A stretch of 54,578 nt of DNA. Origin: Lachnospiraceae bacterium (GTDB lineage Bacteria > Bacillota > Clostridia > Lachnospirales > Lachnospiraceae). The translations under genes and the position numbers were made by a program. Location: NCBI GenBank assembly GCA_017484135.1, contig JAFUTQ010000013.1:1-54578 (forward strand), written 5' to 3'. The notes below the pieces were generated by a model. It was not told where the DNA came from. It saw nothing but the letters and a program-made list of their open reading frames with translations, and searched no databases. Position 1 is the stretch's first letter. Every line of letters begins with the position of its first letter. This document shows, piece after piece, positions 9,692 to 19,606 of this stretch.

Positions 9692-9708
9692 CGGTAACTG
9701 TTCAGAAC
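9692..9708. repeat. 17-nt motif shared with the rRNA leader hairpin
   Basis: GTAACTGTTCAGAACCT occurs here in the upstream region of the acyltransferase-like gene and again at 51-67 inside an rRNA-leader hairpin. Here it is not followed by the second hairpin arm. It may be a fragment of a dispersed repeat or a shared binding site. Confidence 0.5.
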
Positions 9709-9730
9709 CTGCGATATTTTACCGCCGCTG

Positions 9731-10801
9731 TCAATTTTGATGGTTCATATGTGCCGCCACCATTCTGGCAATCTTAAATGTCATGGCATCTTCAAACTTG
9801 CGGATGTCCAGTCCAATTATTTTTTCCAAACGCTCCAGACGATATACCAGCGTATTCCGATGAATATAAAGCTGGCGTGCAGTCTCAGATATGTTCAGAC
9901 TGTTTTCAAAAAACTTCTGAATCGTAATCAATGTCTCCTCATCCAGATCCGGCATCCGGTCTCCGAAGATCTCCTGAAGAAACATTTCGCACAGATTCTG
10001 CGGCAGCTGATAAATCAATCGACCGATTCCTAATCTGCTATAGGAAACAATCTCTCTCTCTTCATAAAAAATACGTCCGACCTCCAGTGCCAGCCTTGCC
10101 TCCTGATAGGATTTTGTAAGCTCCGGCAGCAACTGTACAAAATTTCCGTATCCGACTCTTGTCTTTACCATTCCCTCTGTCTGAAGATGATCCACAACCT
10201 GCTTCGCAAGCAGCAGGGCTTCCCCGTCCCCCTTCATTTCCCGTGCATCCTTCACCAACACAAGGCTGTCTTCCCCCAGCTCCGTCAGAAAATCCCTGTC
10301 GGGATCATCTACCAGATTTTCCATCAGTTCCATGATGAGGGCATCCGGTTTTTCCTCCAGCCCGATCACATATACCAGCCGTTTTTCCTGCGCAATGTGC
10401 AATTTTTTCGCCTGACGCTCCACCTCTTTCTCCGACAGTCTCCCCGTCAGAATATCCCTGATCAAGCCGTTCCGGTCTGTCTGCTCCCGATTGCCAAGCA
10501 CATAGCCCCGCAGCTGGCACACCGCCAGTCTGCCCACCATGTATGCCTCATCCCTGTCCGCTTTGACCAGCAGAATATAAAGCACTTCATCCTCAGCCGA
10601 AATTTTAAAAAAATGATAATCTGACAGCGTTTGAATTTCTGCCGCCGATTCCAGAAAACGCAAAACCTCCGCCTGCATATCTGCATGCTCCCGCACCGTA
10701 GAAGCCACCACAGCTCCCTTCCTGTCATACAGCAGCTGCTGTGTTTTGGAAATATCCGTAATTTCCTGTATCATTTCCTGGATCCTTTGATTTGATATCA
10801 T
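9731..10801 (-). CDS. CdaR/PucR-family transcriptional regulator
   Basis: The predicted protein has about 356 residues from the ATG of MISNQRIQEM. This start is preferred because AGGGG lies just upstream; a longer frame back to 10858 would run through a GC-rich hairpin. The N-terminal half resembles the sugar-diacid-recognition domain of CdaR. The C-terminus (about 290-350) is the PucR-type helix-turn-helix, with the segment SETARQLYIHRNTLVYRLER. It probably senses a sugar or sugar acid. The sugar-ABC ATPase gene sits directly upstream on the same strand, so regulation of carbohydrate uptake is likely (inference). No permease or binding-protein genes are next to it. Confidence 0.85.
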   Translation of the reverse strand: MISNQRIQEMIQEITDISKTQQLLYDRKGAVVASTVREHADMQAEVLRFLESAAEIQTLSDYHFFKISAEDEVLYILLVKADRDEAYMVGRLAVCQLRGYVLGNREQTDRNGLIRDILTGRLSEKEVERQAKKLHIAQEKRLVYVIGLEEKPDALIMELMENLVDDPDRDFLTELGEDSLVLVKDAREMKGDGEALLLAKQVVDHLQTEGMVKTRVGYGNFVQLLPELTKSYQEARLALEVGRIFYEEREIVSYSRLGIGRLIYQLPQNLCEMFLQEIFGDRMPDLDEETLITIQKFFENSLNISETARQLYIHRNTLVYRLERLEKIIGLDIRKFEDAMTFKIARMVAAHMNHQN

Positions 10802-10823
10802 TCCCGCACCCCTACACAATCGA

Positions 10824-10855
10824 AAGCCCCCGGGGCATATAGCCCCCGGGGGCTT
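10824..10855 (-). terminator. GC-rich hairpin in front of the regulator gene
   Basis: A perfect 12-bp stem AAGCCCCCGGGG/CCCCGGGGGCTT with an 8-nt loop sits 22 bp before the regulator start. It lies downstream of a first terminator-like hairpin after msmK. The T-tract that follows is weak, so it may be a second terminator or an attenuating leader hairpin. Confidence 0.6.
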
Positions 10856-10880
10856 CACTACATTTTTTAAGATGAATCAT

Positions 10881-10925
10881 ATGATTTGAGGGTCAAAAGT
10901 CATGCCGGCCTGACCCTCAAATCAT
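10881..10925 (-). terminator. Terminator-like hairpin after msmK
   Basis: A perfect 15-bp stem, ATGATTTGAGGGTCA paired with TGACCCTCAAATCAT, lies 9 bp beyond the msmK stop codon. Its right half GACCCTCAAATCAT recurs at 34867-34880. The loop contains GTCATGCCGG, a motif also found in the large palindrome at 31289-31501, so this may be a repeat-family member used as a terminator. Confidence 0.7.
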
Positions 10926-10933
10926 TAAATGAA

Positions 10934-12046
10934 TTAATTGGTAATTGTCAATTCTGTCTCTTTATCAAATACATGAATCTTTTCCGGATCAATCGCAAGC
11001 TTGATATGATCTCCCAGACGAGCCGGTGTTCTGGAATCCACTCTGGCGGTCATATTTGCACCTGCAAACTCAAAGTACAGCAATACTTCCGCACCCAGCA
11101 ATTCATATCCGGTCACATCTGTCTCAATGGTGCTCTCCTTTAAGGTATCCAGAATGATCTGGGAATCGTCGATATCCTCCGGACGGATGCCCATTACTAC
11201 CGTCTTTCCGTGATAGCCGCCTTCAATCAGCTTCTTTGCCTTTGCTGCGGGCAGTGTGATCGTAGAATCTGCCATCTTGAGCAGAACCTTGTCACCCTCT
11301 ACCTGACATTTTGCATCCACGAAATTCATCTGCGGAGAGCCGATGAAGCCTGCCACAAACAAATTATTCGGCTGATTGTATAATTTCTGCGGCGAATCTA
11401 CCTGCATGATCACACCATCTTTTAATACAACGATTCTGGTTCCCAGCGTCATTGCCTCTGTCTGATCATGGGTAACGTAGATGATTGTAGCGCCCAGTCT
11501 GTGGTGAAGTGCGGAAATCTCACTTCTCATCTGCACACGAAGCTTCGCATCCAGGTTGGACAGCGGCTCATCCATCAGAAATACCTTTGGATTACGCACG
11601 ATCGCACGTCCCATGGCAACACGCTGTCTCTGTCCGCCGGACAAAGCCTTCGGCTTGCGGTCCAGAAGCTTTTCCAGATCCAGAATCTTTGCTGCCTCTT
11701 CTACCTTTTTCCTGATTTCGTCCTTCGGAACCTTTCTTAATTTTAATCCAAATGCCATATTATCAAACACGGTCATATGAGGATATAACGCATAGTTCTG
11801 GAATACCATGGCGATATCGCGATCCTTCGGCTCTACATCGTTGACCACTCTGCCATCAATCGACAGCTCGCCGGAAGAAATGTCCTCCAATCCGGCAATC
11901 ATACGAAGCGTGGTAGATTTTCCACAGCCGGAAGGTCCGACAAAGATGATAAATTCCTTATCCTCTACTTCCAGATTGAAGTCTGTGACGGCCTTAAATC
12001 CGTTTGAATAAACCTTGCAAATGTTCTTTAATGATAAGCTTGCCAT
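10934..12046 (-). CDS. msmK: Sugar ABC transporter ATP-binding protein (MsmK/UgpC type)
   Basis: ATPase subunit energising carbohydrate ABC importers. The 370-residue product has Walker [10 protein letters not shown] (about 37-45), the signature [14 protein letters not shown] (about 135-148), Walker [13 protein letters not shown], the switch-histidine region VTHDQTEA, and a C-terminal OB-fold regulatory domain (about 240-365). This is the MalK/MsmK/UgpC arrangement. It stands alone without permeases, as is common for Firmicute MsmK proteins that serve several importers. The start follows AGGAGG. The 193-bp upstream gap is AT-rich and probably holds its promoter; I saw no clear catabolite operator there. 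Confidence 0.93.
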   Translation of the reverse strand: MASLSLKNICKVYSNGFKAVTDFNLEVEDKEFIIFVGPSGCGKSTTLRMIAGLEDISSGELSIDGRVVNDVEPKDRDIAMVFQNYALYPHMTVFDNMAFGLKLRKVPKDEIRKKVEEAAKILDLEKLLDRKPKALSGGQRQRVAMGRAIVRNPKVFLMDEPLSNLDAKLRVQMRSEISALHHRLGATIIYVTHDQTEAMTLGTRIVVLKDGVIMQVDSPQKLYNQPNNLFVAGFIGSPQMNFVDAKCQVEGDKVLLKMADSTITLPAAKAKKLIEGGYHGKTVVMGIRPEDIDDSQIILDTLKESTIETDVTGYELLGAEVLLYFEFAGANMTARVDSRTPARLGDHIKLAIDPEKIHVFDKETELTITN

Positions 12047-12239
12047 TCCGTTAACCTCCTAAATATGTACATCATTACTTTCCAATCATATCGAAAAACG
12101 CAATTCCTTACTATGCAAGGATTTCACAAAGATTGAACTTTTTTTTGTCGGTTCTATCCAAATAAAATCCTGTTTTTTTTTCTTTCCGTCAAAGTAACGA
12201 AAAGTGCCCTCCAATTTGTACAATCCGACGAAAGATTTC

Positions 12240-12884
12240 TTACAGCAGGGAATAGCCAAACCCGTTTACCATAGCCTCCAAGCGGATTCCCTTGGCACAA
12301 TACGGACAGTCATGTTGTGTATATGCCTGATAATTCGGCAGATCGTCCGCCTGAAAAAGCGACTGTACCTGATGTCCCTCCACTTCCTGTATCGTGGAAA
12401 AGATCGAGGCTACCGGTCCTACCGTTCCTCCGTAGTAACGAATACACTCAATACAGCGCCGAATGGTCTCCCCGGTGGTCGTGGTATCCAGCAGCAGCAC
12501 TACATGCTTTCCCTGAATCATACTCTTGGTGTTGTCCCGGAAAAGAATCTGCCCGTTGCCGTTGATCTCCGGTGATACCACATAGATGGTATCATGCTGG
12601 TTTCTGGACTCAACGTGCATCTGCTCATACTGATCCGCCATAAAGCCACCGATCAGCTCTGTGCCGTCCATGCAGACAACTGTGTCAATGTAATCCATAT
12701 GATTGTAGGTCTTTTGTGCCAGAAGTTTTCCTACCTCCTTTGCCTCATTGACACGGGTTTTGATTGTGGTCACATCAATGTAATAGTTGATGTGGGAGTG
12801 GCTGGTGGAAAAGTGTCCCGCCACTGCATGCAATGCGATGTTGCTGCTCTCTTTTGCGTAAAATTTTACCATACGTTCTTCCAT
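12240..12884 (-). CDS. Phosphoribosyltransferase-family protein, orotate PRTase-like
   Basis: This 214-residue protein has the type I phosphoribosyltransferase PRPP loop in the form VVLLLDTTTTGETI (about 128-141), where the usual acidic pair before TTG is only partly kept (Asp-Thr instead of Asp-Asp). A second feature is a C-terminal CPYC motif (about 194-197). A true PyrE is present at 51739, so this paralogue probably has another base or a regulatory role; similar proteins are often labelled orotate phosphoribosyltransferase. The ATG follows AGGAGG. The dut gene lies 23 bp upstream on the same strand, which suggests nucleotide metabolism (inference). Confidence 0.75.
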   Translation of the reverse strand: MEERMVKFYAKESSNIALHAVAGHFSTSHSHINYYIDVTTIKTRVNEAKEVGKLLAQKTYNHMDYIDTVVCMDGTELIGGFMADQYEQMHVESRNQHDTIYVVSPEINGNGQILFRDNTKSMIQGKHVVLLLDTTTTGETIRRCIECIRYYGGTVGPVASIFSTIQEVEGHQVQSLFQADDLPNYQAYTQHDCPYCAKGIRLEAMVNGFGYSLL

Positions 12885-12907
12885 AATTTTACCTCCTTTT
12901 TCCTCCT

Positions 12908-13342
12908 TTAATTTTTACCGGTGCTGCCGAATCCGCCGCGGCTTACATTTGCCAGCACCGAAACTTCTTCAAATTGAATCTGTGGTTGATTTTTATAGAT
13001 ACGAAACTGCGCAACCCGGTCATTGATATGGATCACCGTATCACGCATTGCCAATGCGGGCATTCTCCACATATCTTCGTCTCCGCAAAAGGATCCGTCA
13101 ATGATTCCACAGCTGTTGGTCTGGATAATCCCAAAATTCTTGTAGGTGGAACTCCGTGGTACCAGATGCGCTTCATACCCCTCCGGCAGCTGCATCGCAA
13201 CGCCCAGCGGAATCAGCCGGAATTCGCCCGCCTTCATGACAACTTCCTCTGAGGCACGCAGGTCTATCCAGTCGGATTTCCCGTCAATATATGTCAGCTT
13301 TTCTATTTGATCTGAAAAATATTTTATCCTGATTTGCTCCAT
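12908..13342 (-). CDS. dut: dUTP diphosphatase (dUTPase)
   Basis: Hydrolyses dUTP to dUMP and PPi, keeping uracil out of DNA. Trimeric dUTPase motifs occur in order: DLRA, PRSSTYKNFG, NSCGIIDGSFCGDEDMW, RVAQFRI and the C-terminal RGGFGSTG arm that closes on the active site. I start at MEQIRIKYF (144 residues), because GGGAG lies 7 bp before this ATG and the longer frame would overlap gpsA. The gene begins 5 bp after the gpsA stop, so it is probably in the der-plsY-gpsA transcript. Confidence 0.93.
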   Translation of the reverse strand: MEQIRIKYFSDQIEKLTYIDGKSDWIDLRASEEVVMKAGEFRLIPLGVAMQLPEGYEAHLVPRSSTYKNFGIIQTNSCGIIDGSFCGDEDMWRMPALAMRDTVIHINDRVAQFRIYKNQPQIQFEEVSVLANVSRGGFGSTGKN

Positions 13343-13346
13343 CTGT

Positions 13347-14360
13347 CTACTCCCATTCCAAGTCCTCATGCTCCGACTTCCGATCCCGGATCATCAGTTC
13401 GGTCACACCATCCTTCGCGGATTTGTTTTCAAACAGCACCCGGTTTACCTGTTCAATAATCGGCAGCGAAACATGATACTTTTTCCCCAGTGCAATGGCT
13501 GCTCTGGCGGAATACACACCCTCCACCACCATCTTCACCTCATCCATAGCCTGCCGCATGGTATAGCCCTGTCCCATCAGGAATCCCGCCCTGCGGTTCC
13601 GGCTATGCCTGCTGGCGCAGGTCACAATCAGATCACCGATTCCGGTAAGTCCGCTGAGCGTTTCCTGCCTGGCCCCCATGGCTGCGGCGAGCCGGGACAT
13701 CTCGGAAATCCCTCTGGTAATCAGCGCTGCCTTGGTATTGTCTCCGTAGCCCAATCCATCCGCCATGCCGGCTGCCAGCGCGATCACATTTTTTAAGGAA
13801 GCACCGAGCTCCATCCCCAGCACATCGGGGCTGGTATAGACACGCAGCACCTCGTTCATAAATACATTCTGCACATATTCCGCAGTCTCCCGTTTTTTTG
13901 CACCTGCCACAAGGATGGTCGGAAGCTCCTTTCCCACCTCCTCCGCATGGCTCGGTCCGCACAAAACCGCCGTCTCGCACTGCGGAATCTCCTCTTTGAT
14001 AATCTGTGACAGGGTCATGAGCGTATTCTCCTCGATCCCCTTTGCCACGCTGACAATCAGCTGTCCCTCTTTTACATACGGCTTCATGGCCGCCGACGTA
14101 CTGCGGGTATACGGAGACGGCACCGCAAGCACCAGCATATCGGTGCCGCCTTTGATCGCCTCAGACAGCTCTGTAGTAAACCGGATGTCCTCCGAAAGCA
14201 GAACGCCCGGCAGCTTTTCCACCTGTTCATGCTTTTCTCTCAGCATCTGTATCTCTGCGTCAATGGCAGACCATACACAGACCTGGTGCCCGTTGTGATG
14301 CAGAACCATCGCAAGTGCCGTCCCCCAGCTTCCCGCGCCAATCACACTTACCCTTGCCAT
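13347..14360 (-). CDS. gpsA: Glycerol-3-phosphate dehydrogenase [NAD(P)+]
   Basis: Reduces dihydroxyacetone phosphate to sn-glycerol 3-phosphate for phospholipid synthesis. The 337-residue length is normal. It shows the Rossmann motif GAGSWGTALA near the N-terminus, the SVAKGIE segment, the catalytic-lysine region GASLKNVIALAAG and GLTGIGDLIVTC. It lies 1 bp downstream of plsY, which uses its product, so the two form a lipid-precursor unit with der. Confidence 0.97.
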   Translation of the reverse strand: MARVSVIGAGSWGTALAMVLHHNGHQVCVWSAIDAEIQMLREKHEQVEKLPGVLLSEDIRFTTELSEAIKGGTDMLVLAVPSPYTRSTSAAMKPYVKEGQLIVSVAKGIEENTLMTLSQIIKEEIPQCETAVLCGPSHAEEVGKELPTILVAGAKKRETAEYVQNVFMNEVLRVYTSPDVLGMELGASLKNVIALAAGMADGLGYGDNTKAALITRGISEMSRLAAAMGARQETLSGLTGIGDLIVTCASRHSRNRRAGFLMGQGYTMRQAMDEVKMVVEGVYSARAAIALGKKYHVSLPIIEQVNRVLFENKSAKDGVTELMIRDRKSEHEDLEWE

Positions 14361-14361
14361 A

Positions 14362-15012
14362 TCACTGCTCCTTTTTATGTAATGAAAACTTATTTTCTGT
14401 TCCTTTTACAAGCCGGACAATATTGGCACGGTGTCTTACAATTCCAAGCACGGTAATAAACGCAATGATCACATATACCTCCGGCAGATATGCGTCCGGC
14501 ACCGGCAAATGCCCGGTCTCACCGAGCACGATCACCTGCACCAGCATACTGAGAAGTCCGATGATAGAACCCAGAGAAACGTAACGGGTAATCACTGAAA
14601 GCAACAGGAAAATTCCCAGACTGACGGGCACAGCAATCGGACAAAAGCCCAGCAGCGTTCCTCCCGTACAGGCGATGCCCTTCCCTCCTTTTCCCTTCAT
14701 ATAGATCGGGAAATTATGCCCGATCACAGTGCCCAATCCGGCATAGAGCTCCAGCAAACGGATCTGATCCGCATAAGCTTTGTGAAAAATCAGCCAAACC
14801 ACAAACATTGCCACAAACACCTTGCAGACATCACTGATCAGGGTTGCCGCGCCGGCTTTTGCCCCGAGACTTCTCGCGGTGTTGGTCATGCCCACATTTC
14901 CGCTCCCCACATTATGCAGATCTACATTCTCCTTTTTCCCGATGAAATACCCCAACAGGAACAAACCGCATATATATCCGATCACTGCGGATACCACTCG
15001 TGCCACAATCAT
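14362..15012 (-). CDS. plsY: Glycerol-3-phosphate acyltransferase PlsY
   Basis: Membrane enzyme that transfers an acyl chain from acyl-phosphate to glycerol 3-phosphate, making lysophosphatidic acid. The 216-residue protein has about five transmembrane helices. Family motifs seen are GSGNVGMTN (about 36-44), KGGKGIACTGG and the C-terminal RHRANIVRL. It begins 3 bp after der and ends 1 bp before gpsA, the conserved Clostridia order. Confidence 0.96.
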   Translation of the reverse strand: MIVARVVSAVIGYICGLFLLGYFIGKKENVDLHNVGSGNVGMTNTARSLGAKAGAATLISDVCKVFVAMFVVWLIFHKAYADQIRLLELYAGLGTVIGHNFPIYMKGKGGKGIACTGGTLLGFCPIAVPVSLGIFLLLSVITRYVSLGSIIGLLSMLVQVIVLGETGHLPVPDAYLPEVYVIIAFITVLGIVRHRANIVRLVKGTENKFSLHKKEQ

Positions 15013-15015
15013 ATT

Positions 15016-16338
15016 TTAGTTTTCCTTTCTCTCGCGGATGATAAACTTCAGTGAGGTACCCTTGAAACCAAAGGCCTGACGAATCTGGTTTTCCAGATAT
15101 CTGGTGTATGAAAAGTGCATCAGCTTTTTGTCGTTGACAAAGATGACAAAGGTCGGCGGTTTCACAGCAGCCTGCGTGATATAATAAAGCTTTAACCGTT
15201 TTCCCTTATCCGTCGGCGGCTGCTGCATGGCTACTGCCTCTGCCATGATTTCATTCAGCACTCCGGTAGCCACACGCATGCTGTTGTTTTCTATTACCAC
15301 ATCGATCAGCTCAAAGATCTTCCCTATGCGCTGTCCGGTTTTGGCAGAAATAAACAAAATCTCGGCATAGGGCATAAAGCTTAAAATCTGCCGGATTTTC
15401 TCGGTATGCCGATAAATAGTCTTATCATCCTTTTCAATGGCATCCCACTTATTGACCGCAATGATGATACCTTTTCCACGCTCATGGGCAATGCCTGCGA
15501 TCTTGGCATCCTGCTCGGTCACTCCCTCGGTCGCGTCAATGACCAGAATCACTACATCCGCACGCTCCACCGCCGTCACCGCCCGGATAATGCTGAAACG
15601 CTCCAGTTCTTCTTTTATCTTATTTTTCCTGCGCAGTCCCGCGGTGTCGATAAACACATATTCTCTGCCGTTGTAGCGGATATCCGTGTCAATGGCATCC
15701 CGGGTGGTTCCTGCGATATCCGATACAATCACCCGGTTTTCTCCGGTCAGCTTATTGATCAGAGACGATTTCCCCACATTTGGTTTTCCAACAATTGCAA
15801 TACGGGGACGCTCATCCTCCTGTTCCTCAGACCCGAGCCCGTCAAAATGCTTCGTAATCTCATCCAGAAGATCCCCGATCCCAAGCTTTGATGCGGCCGA
15901 CACGGGCACCGGATCTCCGATCCCAAGATTATAAAATTCATAGACATCCGGCATATATTTCTGAAAATCGTCCACCTTATTGACTACTAACAGAATCGGC
16001 TTTTGGGAACGCCGCAGCATGTCTGCCACCTTGGCATCGGAATCCACCAGTCCCTGTCTCACATCGGTAATGAATACAATGACATCTGCCGTGTCAATGG
16101 CAATCTGTGCCTGCTCTCTCATCCGGGACAGGATCAGATCTCCGCTGTCCGGCTCAATTCCCCCGGTATCAATCAAGGTAAAATTATAATTCAGCCAGGA
16201 TACCTCCGCATAAATCCGGTCTCTGGTAACCCCCGGCGTATCCTGCACGATGGAGATTCTCTCTCCGGCCAACACATTAAACAACGTGGATTTTCCAACA
16301 TTGGGACGTCCAACGATCGCCACTACCGGTTTACTCAT
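15016..16338 (-). CDS. der: Ribosome-associated GTPase Der (EngA)
   Basis: Essential 50S assembly factor with two consecutive GTPase domains. The first domain begins GRPNVGKST with DTGG and NKVD motifs. The second begins GKPNVGKSS with [10 protein letters not shown] and NKWD motifs. A C-terminal KH-like domain (about 350-440) follows. I start at MSKPVVAIV (440 residues) because AAGGAG sits 6 bp before that ATG; a longer frame exists. The gene overlaps the end of the DUF512 gene by 8 bp, which indicates coupling. Confidence 0.97.
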   Translation of the reverse strand: MSKPVVAIVGRPNVGKSTLFNVLAGERISIVQDTPGVTRDRIYAEVSWLNYNFTLIDTGGIEPDSGDLILSRMREQAQIAIDTADVIVFITDVRQGLVDSDAKVADMLRRSQKPILLVVNKVDDFQKYMPDVYEFYNLGIGDPVPVSAASKLGIGDLLDEITKHFDGLGSEEQEDERPRIAIVGKPNVGKSSLINKLTGENRVIVSDIAGTTRDAIDTDIRYNGREYVFIDTAGLRRKNKIKEELERFSIIRAVTAVERADVVILVIDATEGVTEQDAKIAGIAHERGKGIIIAVNKWDAIEKDDKTIYRHTEKIRQILSFMPYAEILFISAKTGQRIGKIFELIDVVIENNSMRVATGVLNEIMAEAVAMQQPPTDKGKRLKLYYITQAAVKPPTFVIFVNDKKLMHFSYTRYLENQIRQAFGFKGTSLKFIIRERKEN

Positions 16339-17668
16339 CTCTGCTCCTTCCAAGGACTGCATCCAGCAAGTCCTGCCCGCTTGATTTTACAATAACTATC
16401 CGGGCTTGTAAAGCTGTTTTCATTTCATCCAAAGTCATATCGTCCAAAAAAACTTCCTCTCCCATGCGAAGTACCGAGCAGGGCAGCAAAAGCTCCTCTC
16501 CCAGATCCATACCGGACAATTGTGCCACAATGTCCTGTCCGGTCAAAAGCCCGGCCACGGTAATGTTCTCCCCGAAAAAATCATTCCGGATCTCCGCCAC
16601 ATGCACGGATACCCCGGGAAATTTTTCCCTGATTCCGGCTAACAGCTCCCGCAGTATCGGTCCCGCCAGCCTGCCGGTGGCGATCGTCACATGACGCGTT
16701 CGCCTGTCATCCCCTGCCTCGGCAGCAAGCGCTGCGGCAAACTCATTGCGAAGAAGGGTGATCATCCCCACTCCGTTTTCCAGCTGCAGATATCCGTCAT
16801 AACGCTCCTCCGGAGGAAACTCGGTCTCTGCCAGCAGATACCATTCATCTCCGGCATGGATAAAATGTGTGCCGTAATGTTCCATGCAGTGATCCTGCCA
16901 CCGATGTATGATATCCAGTACCTCCTTTGCGTCTTCCTTTTCAAAGGGCTTCAGAGGGTACAGCCCGTCCCTGTATTTCGTAAGTCCCACCGGAACCACC
17001 GATACGCTTTTCATCGCGGGAATATAGCGCGTGAGATCCGAAATTGTCCGCTCCAGCTCTTTCCCGTCATTGACCTCCCTGCACAGCACGATCTGTCCGT
17101 TCATTTCCACTCCTGCCTCTGCAAGACGCGCCAGTTTTTTTAACGCTTCTCCTGCAAAGCGGTTGTGGAGCATTTTACAGCGCAGCTCAGGGTTTGTGGT
17201 ATGCACGGATACGTTGATGGGCGCAAGATGATAATAGATGATCCGCTCAATGTCCTCATCTCTCATGTTTGTCAGCGTGACATAATTTCCCTGCAAAAAG
17301 GACAGCCGGGAATCATCATCCTTAAAATACAGGGTCTTTCGCATTCCCTTGGGCATCTGGTCAATGAAGCAGAACATGCATTTATTACAGCAGGATCTGT
17401 AATCGTCCATAAGTCCGTTGTCAAATGCGATTCCGAGATCCTCGTCATACTCCTTTTCAATCTCCAGCTCCCACTCTTCGCCGTCGGCTTTTTGCACCGC
17501 CACCAGCAGATATTCATCGTTGGTCAGAAACTGATAGTCAAAAATATCCTCTACGGTCTTTCCGTTGATCGACAGCAGCGCATCGCCGCTCTCAAGCTCT
17601 AATTCCTCCGCGATACTTCCCGGCACTACCGAGCGGATCACATGTCTCTTTTCCTGCGGTCCTGTCAT
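16331..17668 (-). CDS. DUF512 / PDZ-radical SAM-like iron-sulfur protein
   Basis: The 445 residues are arranged as an N-terminal PDZ-like domain (about 8-70, with [12 protein letters not shown]), a cysteine cluster [16 protein letters not shown] (about 92-107) like a radical-SAM iron-sulfur site, a TIM-barrel-like middle, and a C-terminal DUF512 region (about 250-440). The family is widespread in anaerobic Firmicutes and is nearly always upstream of der, as here. The reaction is unknown; the name describes domain content only. Spacing and overlap place it first in a der-plsY-gpsA-dut unit. Confidence 0.88.
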   Translation of the reverse strand: MTGPQEKRHVIRSVVPGSIAEELELESGDALLSINGKTVEDIFDYQFLTNDEYLLVAVQKADGEEWELEIEKEYDEDLGIAFDNGLMDDYRSCCNKCMFCFIDQMPKGMRKTLYFKDDDSRLSFLQGNYVTLTNMRDEDIERIIYYHLAPINVSVHTTNPELRCKMLHNRFAGEALKKLARLAEAGVEMNGQIVLCREVNDGKELERTISDLTRYIPAMKSVSVVPVGLTKYRDGLYPLKPFEKEDAKEVLDIIHRWQDHCMEHYGTHFIHAGDEWYLLAETEFPPEERYDGYLQLENGVGMITLLRNEFAAALAAEAGDDRRTRHVTIATGRLAGPILRELLAGIREKFPGVSVHVAEIRNDFFGENITVAGLLTGQDIVAQLSGMDLGEELLLPCSVLRMGEEVFLDDMTLDEMKTALQARIVIVKSSGQDLLDAVLGRSRDE

Positions 17669-17737
17669 ACCGAATCGTTCCTCTCCTACAATTATACGAT
17701 AAAAGCAGTATTCCTGTCCACGGCTTATTGCGCCGCG

Positions 17738-19606
17738 CTACTTTGAATCATAAGCCTCGTAAAGCTGCTCATATTCTGCCCCTGTCATAAGCCTCCACTC
17801 CTCATCAACGACGCCCATTTCCTTCAGTGCCCAGATCGAATAGCTGCAGGTTGTATTCAGATCCAGATAGATATAGTCCCGATCCTGTGTTTTGTCGTTC
17901 AGAATATGTTCCACCACTGCATAATTGACATAGCAAAGCTGTTCTGTCTCCTCATCACTGGTGTGCAGTACAATATGTCCTTCGCGTATATCCCGGATAT
18001 AGGCGCGAAACAACCGCCGGGACTGCATTTCCGAAAGAATGACATCCTCCCGGTTCAGTTCCTCATCATACAGATCCATAGAAATCTTCCGTATTTTGAT
18101 ATCATTGTAATTTTCTCCGATCATTCCCCGAAGGTAATTTTCCGGTTCCAAAGACATGTCATAGATCTTTGATACGACAGAGGTCTCATTCTCCCGATAA
18201 CCGCGGGATGCAGGTATGGCATAGGATCGCACCATACGTCCGCCATTCTTCAGAAAATAATCGATTTCCACCCAGCTTACCTCGCCGGACAGGGCAGAGT
18301 CTGATTGATACGCGAGAAATTCCTGTCTGGAATCAAGGATCTGTCGATGGATGGCCCGGACCTCTTCAATCTCTTCCTCCCCGCACAGATCGAAGCCATA
18401 GTACATGGAAACTCTTGCCTTCTTAATTTCCTCTGCATCGGGAATCCTTTTTTCGATTCCCATAACATCAAGCCGAATGCCAAATGCCACGAGCAGTACA
18501 AGAAACACCACGACTCCGCACTCTGCCGCCCGCTTACGCTCAAACACAAGCACTTTTTTGCACAAAAGCATCTGGGCAATAAAAAAGAACAAAACTCCTC
18601 CCGCTATCATAACAAGCAGGATTGCCACAAATTCCTCTCTCGGATTCCGGAAAATATGTCCCAGAAAAAAATGCACCAGAATCGCACTCAGAAAAGACGC
18701 ACACACGGAAACGCCCCAGCGGAACACCGGACGCAGCTGCGAAAAGGCCAGTACATCTCCGGTATTTTCTATTTTTCTTCTCCGGTACAGGAAAAATGCG
18801 CCTGCAAGCAGCAGAACCCCCACAAGCAAATATACCCCCAGATAAGAAAAACCGACGAGTCTGAACTCATACCCAATCTGGTTCAAGATGTCAGTCTCCT
18901 TGTAAGTCACCCCGATCCTGTCACTCATAAATACTAACGGGGACAGCATACTGTCCCGCCGATTGGCATAGGACTGGGACAATCCGTATCCGATAATTCC
19001 CATCAAAGAGGTAATGATGTAGCGCATACCAATGTAAAGCACATTAAAAACGATCTGAAAAAAAGGCAAAAGCCAGAGCTGCCCGGTAAGCATTCCCACA
19101 AATACCGCCATAGTATAGAAGAAAATGCTTTCCACAAGATACATTAAGAGCCACGCGAAAATATATTCCAGCGCTGTCACGCCGGACAGTACCGCCGTAA
19201 TTACCCCGATACAAAACGCCAGCAGCGGCGGAAGTAAAAGTATGGTAAGTCCTGAGAGATAATTGCTGAAAAAAAGTGTTGTCCGGCTCAACGGCATGGC
19301 ATGAAAGGCATGCGCCCCACGCTGGTTGTACAGATAGCCGAACACCGTCATTGCAATGACGGTTCCCGCAGCCATGGCCAGATAGGCATTCCAAGGTGCA
19401 CCAAGCAGTCCATACACGCAGCTGAAGGTGTGGATTGCCTGCATCTCCTCTGTCGTATACCCGGTATACTGGTCATGACATCGTACAAAAATATGAATCG
19501 GAACCATCAGTGCCATGACTCCAGTATACAACACCCAGAGTACCCAGAAATGTGTGAGGTTTTTCCGATAAATGGTTCGGTCAAAAAAGGATGTCCCTGA
19601 CCTCAT
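17738..19606 (-). CDS. ABC transporter permease (ABC-2 type)
   Basis: A polytopic membrane protein of 622 residues. Hydrophobic segments cluster in about 25-50, 80-110, 115-215, 255-280 and 305-380, and a large extracytoplasmic-type region (about 385-600) follows. I start at MRSGTSFFDR because GGAGGAGAGG precedes it; a slightly longer frame is possible. It overlaps the ATPase gene by 26 bp, forming a two-component exporter. The substrate is unknown; bacitracin-type or lipid export are common roles for this architecture but nothing here decides it. Confidence 0.82.
   Translation of the reverse strand: MRSGTSFFDRTIYRKNLTHFWVLWVLYTGVMALMVPIHIFVRCHDQYTGYTTEEMQAIHTFSCVYGLLGAPWNAYLAMAAGTVIAMTVFGYLYNQRGAHAFHAMPLSRTTLFFSNYLSGLTILLLPPLLAFCIGVITAVLSGVTALEYIFAWLLMYLVESIFFYTMAVFVGMLTGQLWLLPFFQIVFNVLYIGMRYIITSLMGIIGYGLSQSYANRRDSMLSPLVFMSDRIGVTYKETDILNQIGYEFRLVGFSYLGVYLLVGVLLLAGAFFLYRRRKIENTGDVLAFSQLRPVFRWGVSVCASFLSAILVHFFLGHIFRNPREEFVAILLVMIAGGVLFFFIAQMLLCKKVLVFERKRAAECGVVVFLVLLVAFGIRLDVMGIEKRIPDAEEIKKARVSMYYGFDLCGEEEIEEVRAIHRQILDSRQEFLAYQSDSALSGEVSWVEIDYFLKNGGRMVRSYAIPASRGYRENETSVVSKIYDMSLEPENYLRGMIGENYNDIKIRKISMDLYDEELNREDVILSEMQSRRLFRAYIRDIREGHIVLHTSDEETEQLCYVNYAVVEHILNDKTQDRDYIYLDLNTTCSYSIWALKEMGVVDEEWRLMTGAEYEQLYEAYDSK

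Noticed and set aside
12047-12239. Catabolite-response operator before msmK
   Set aside because: The best match (TGAAATCCTTGCA) is one base short and lacks the central CG, so it is not called.
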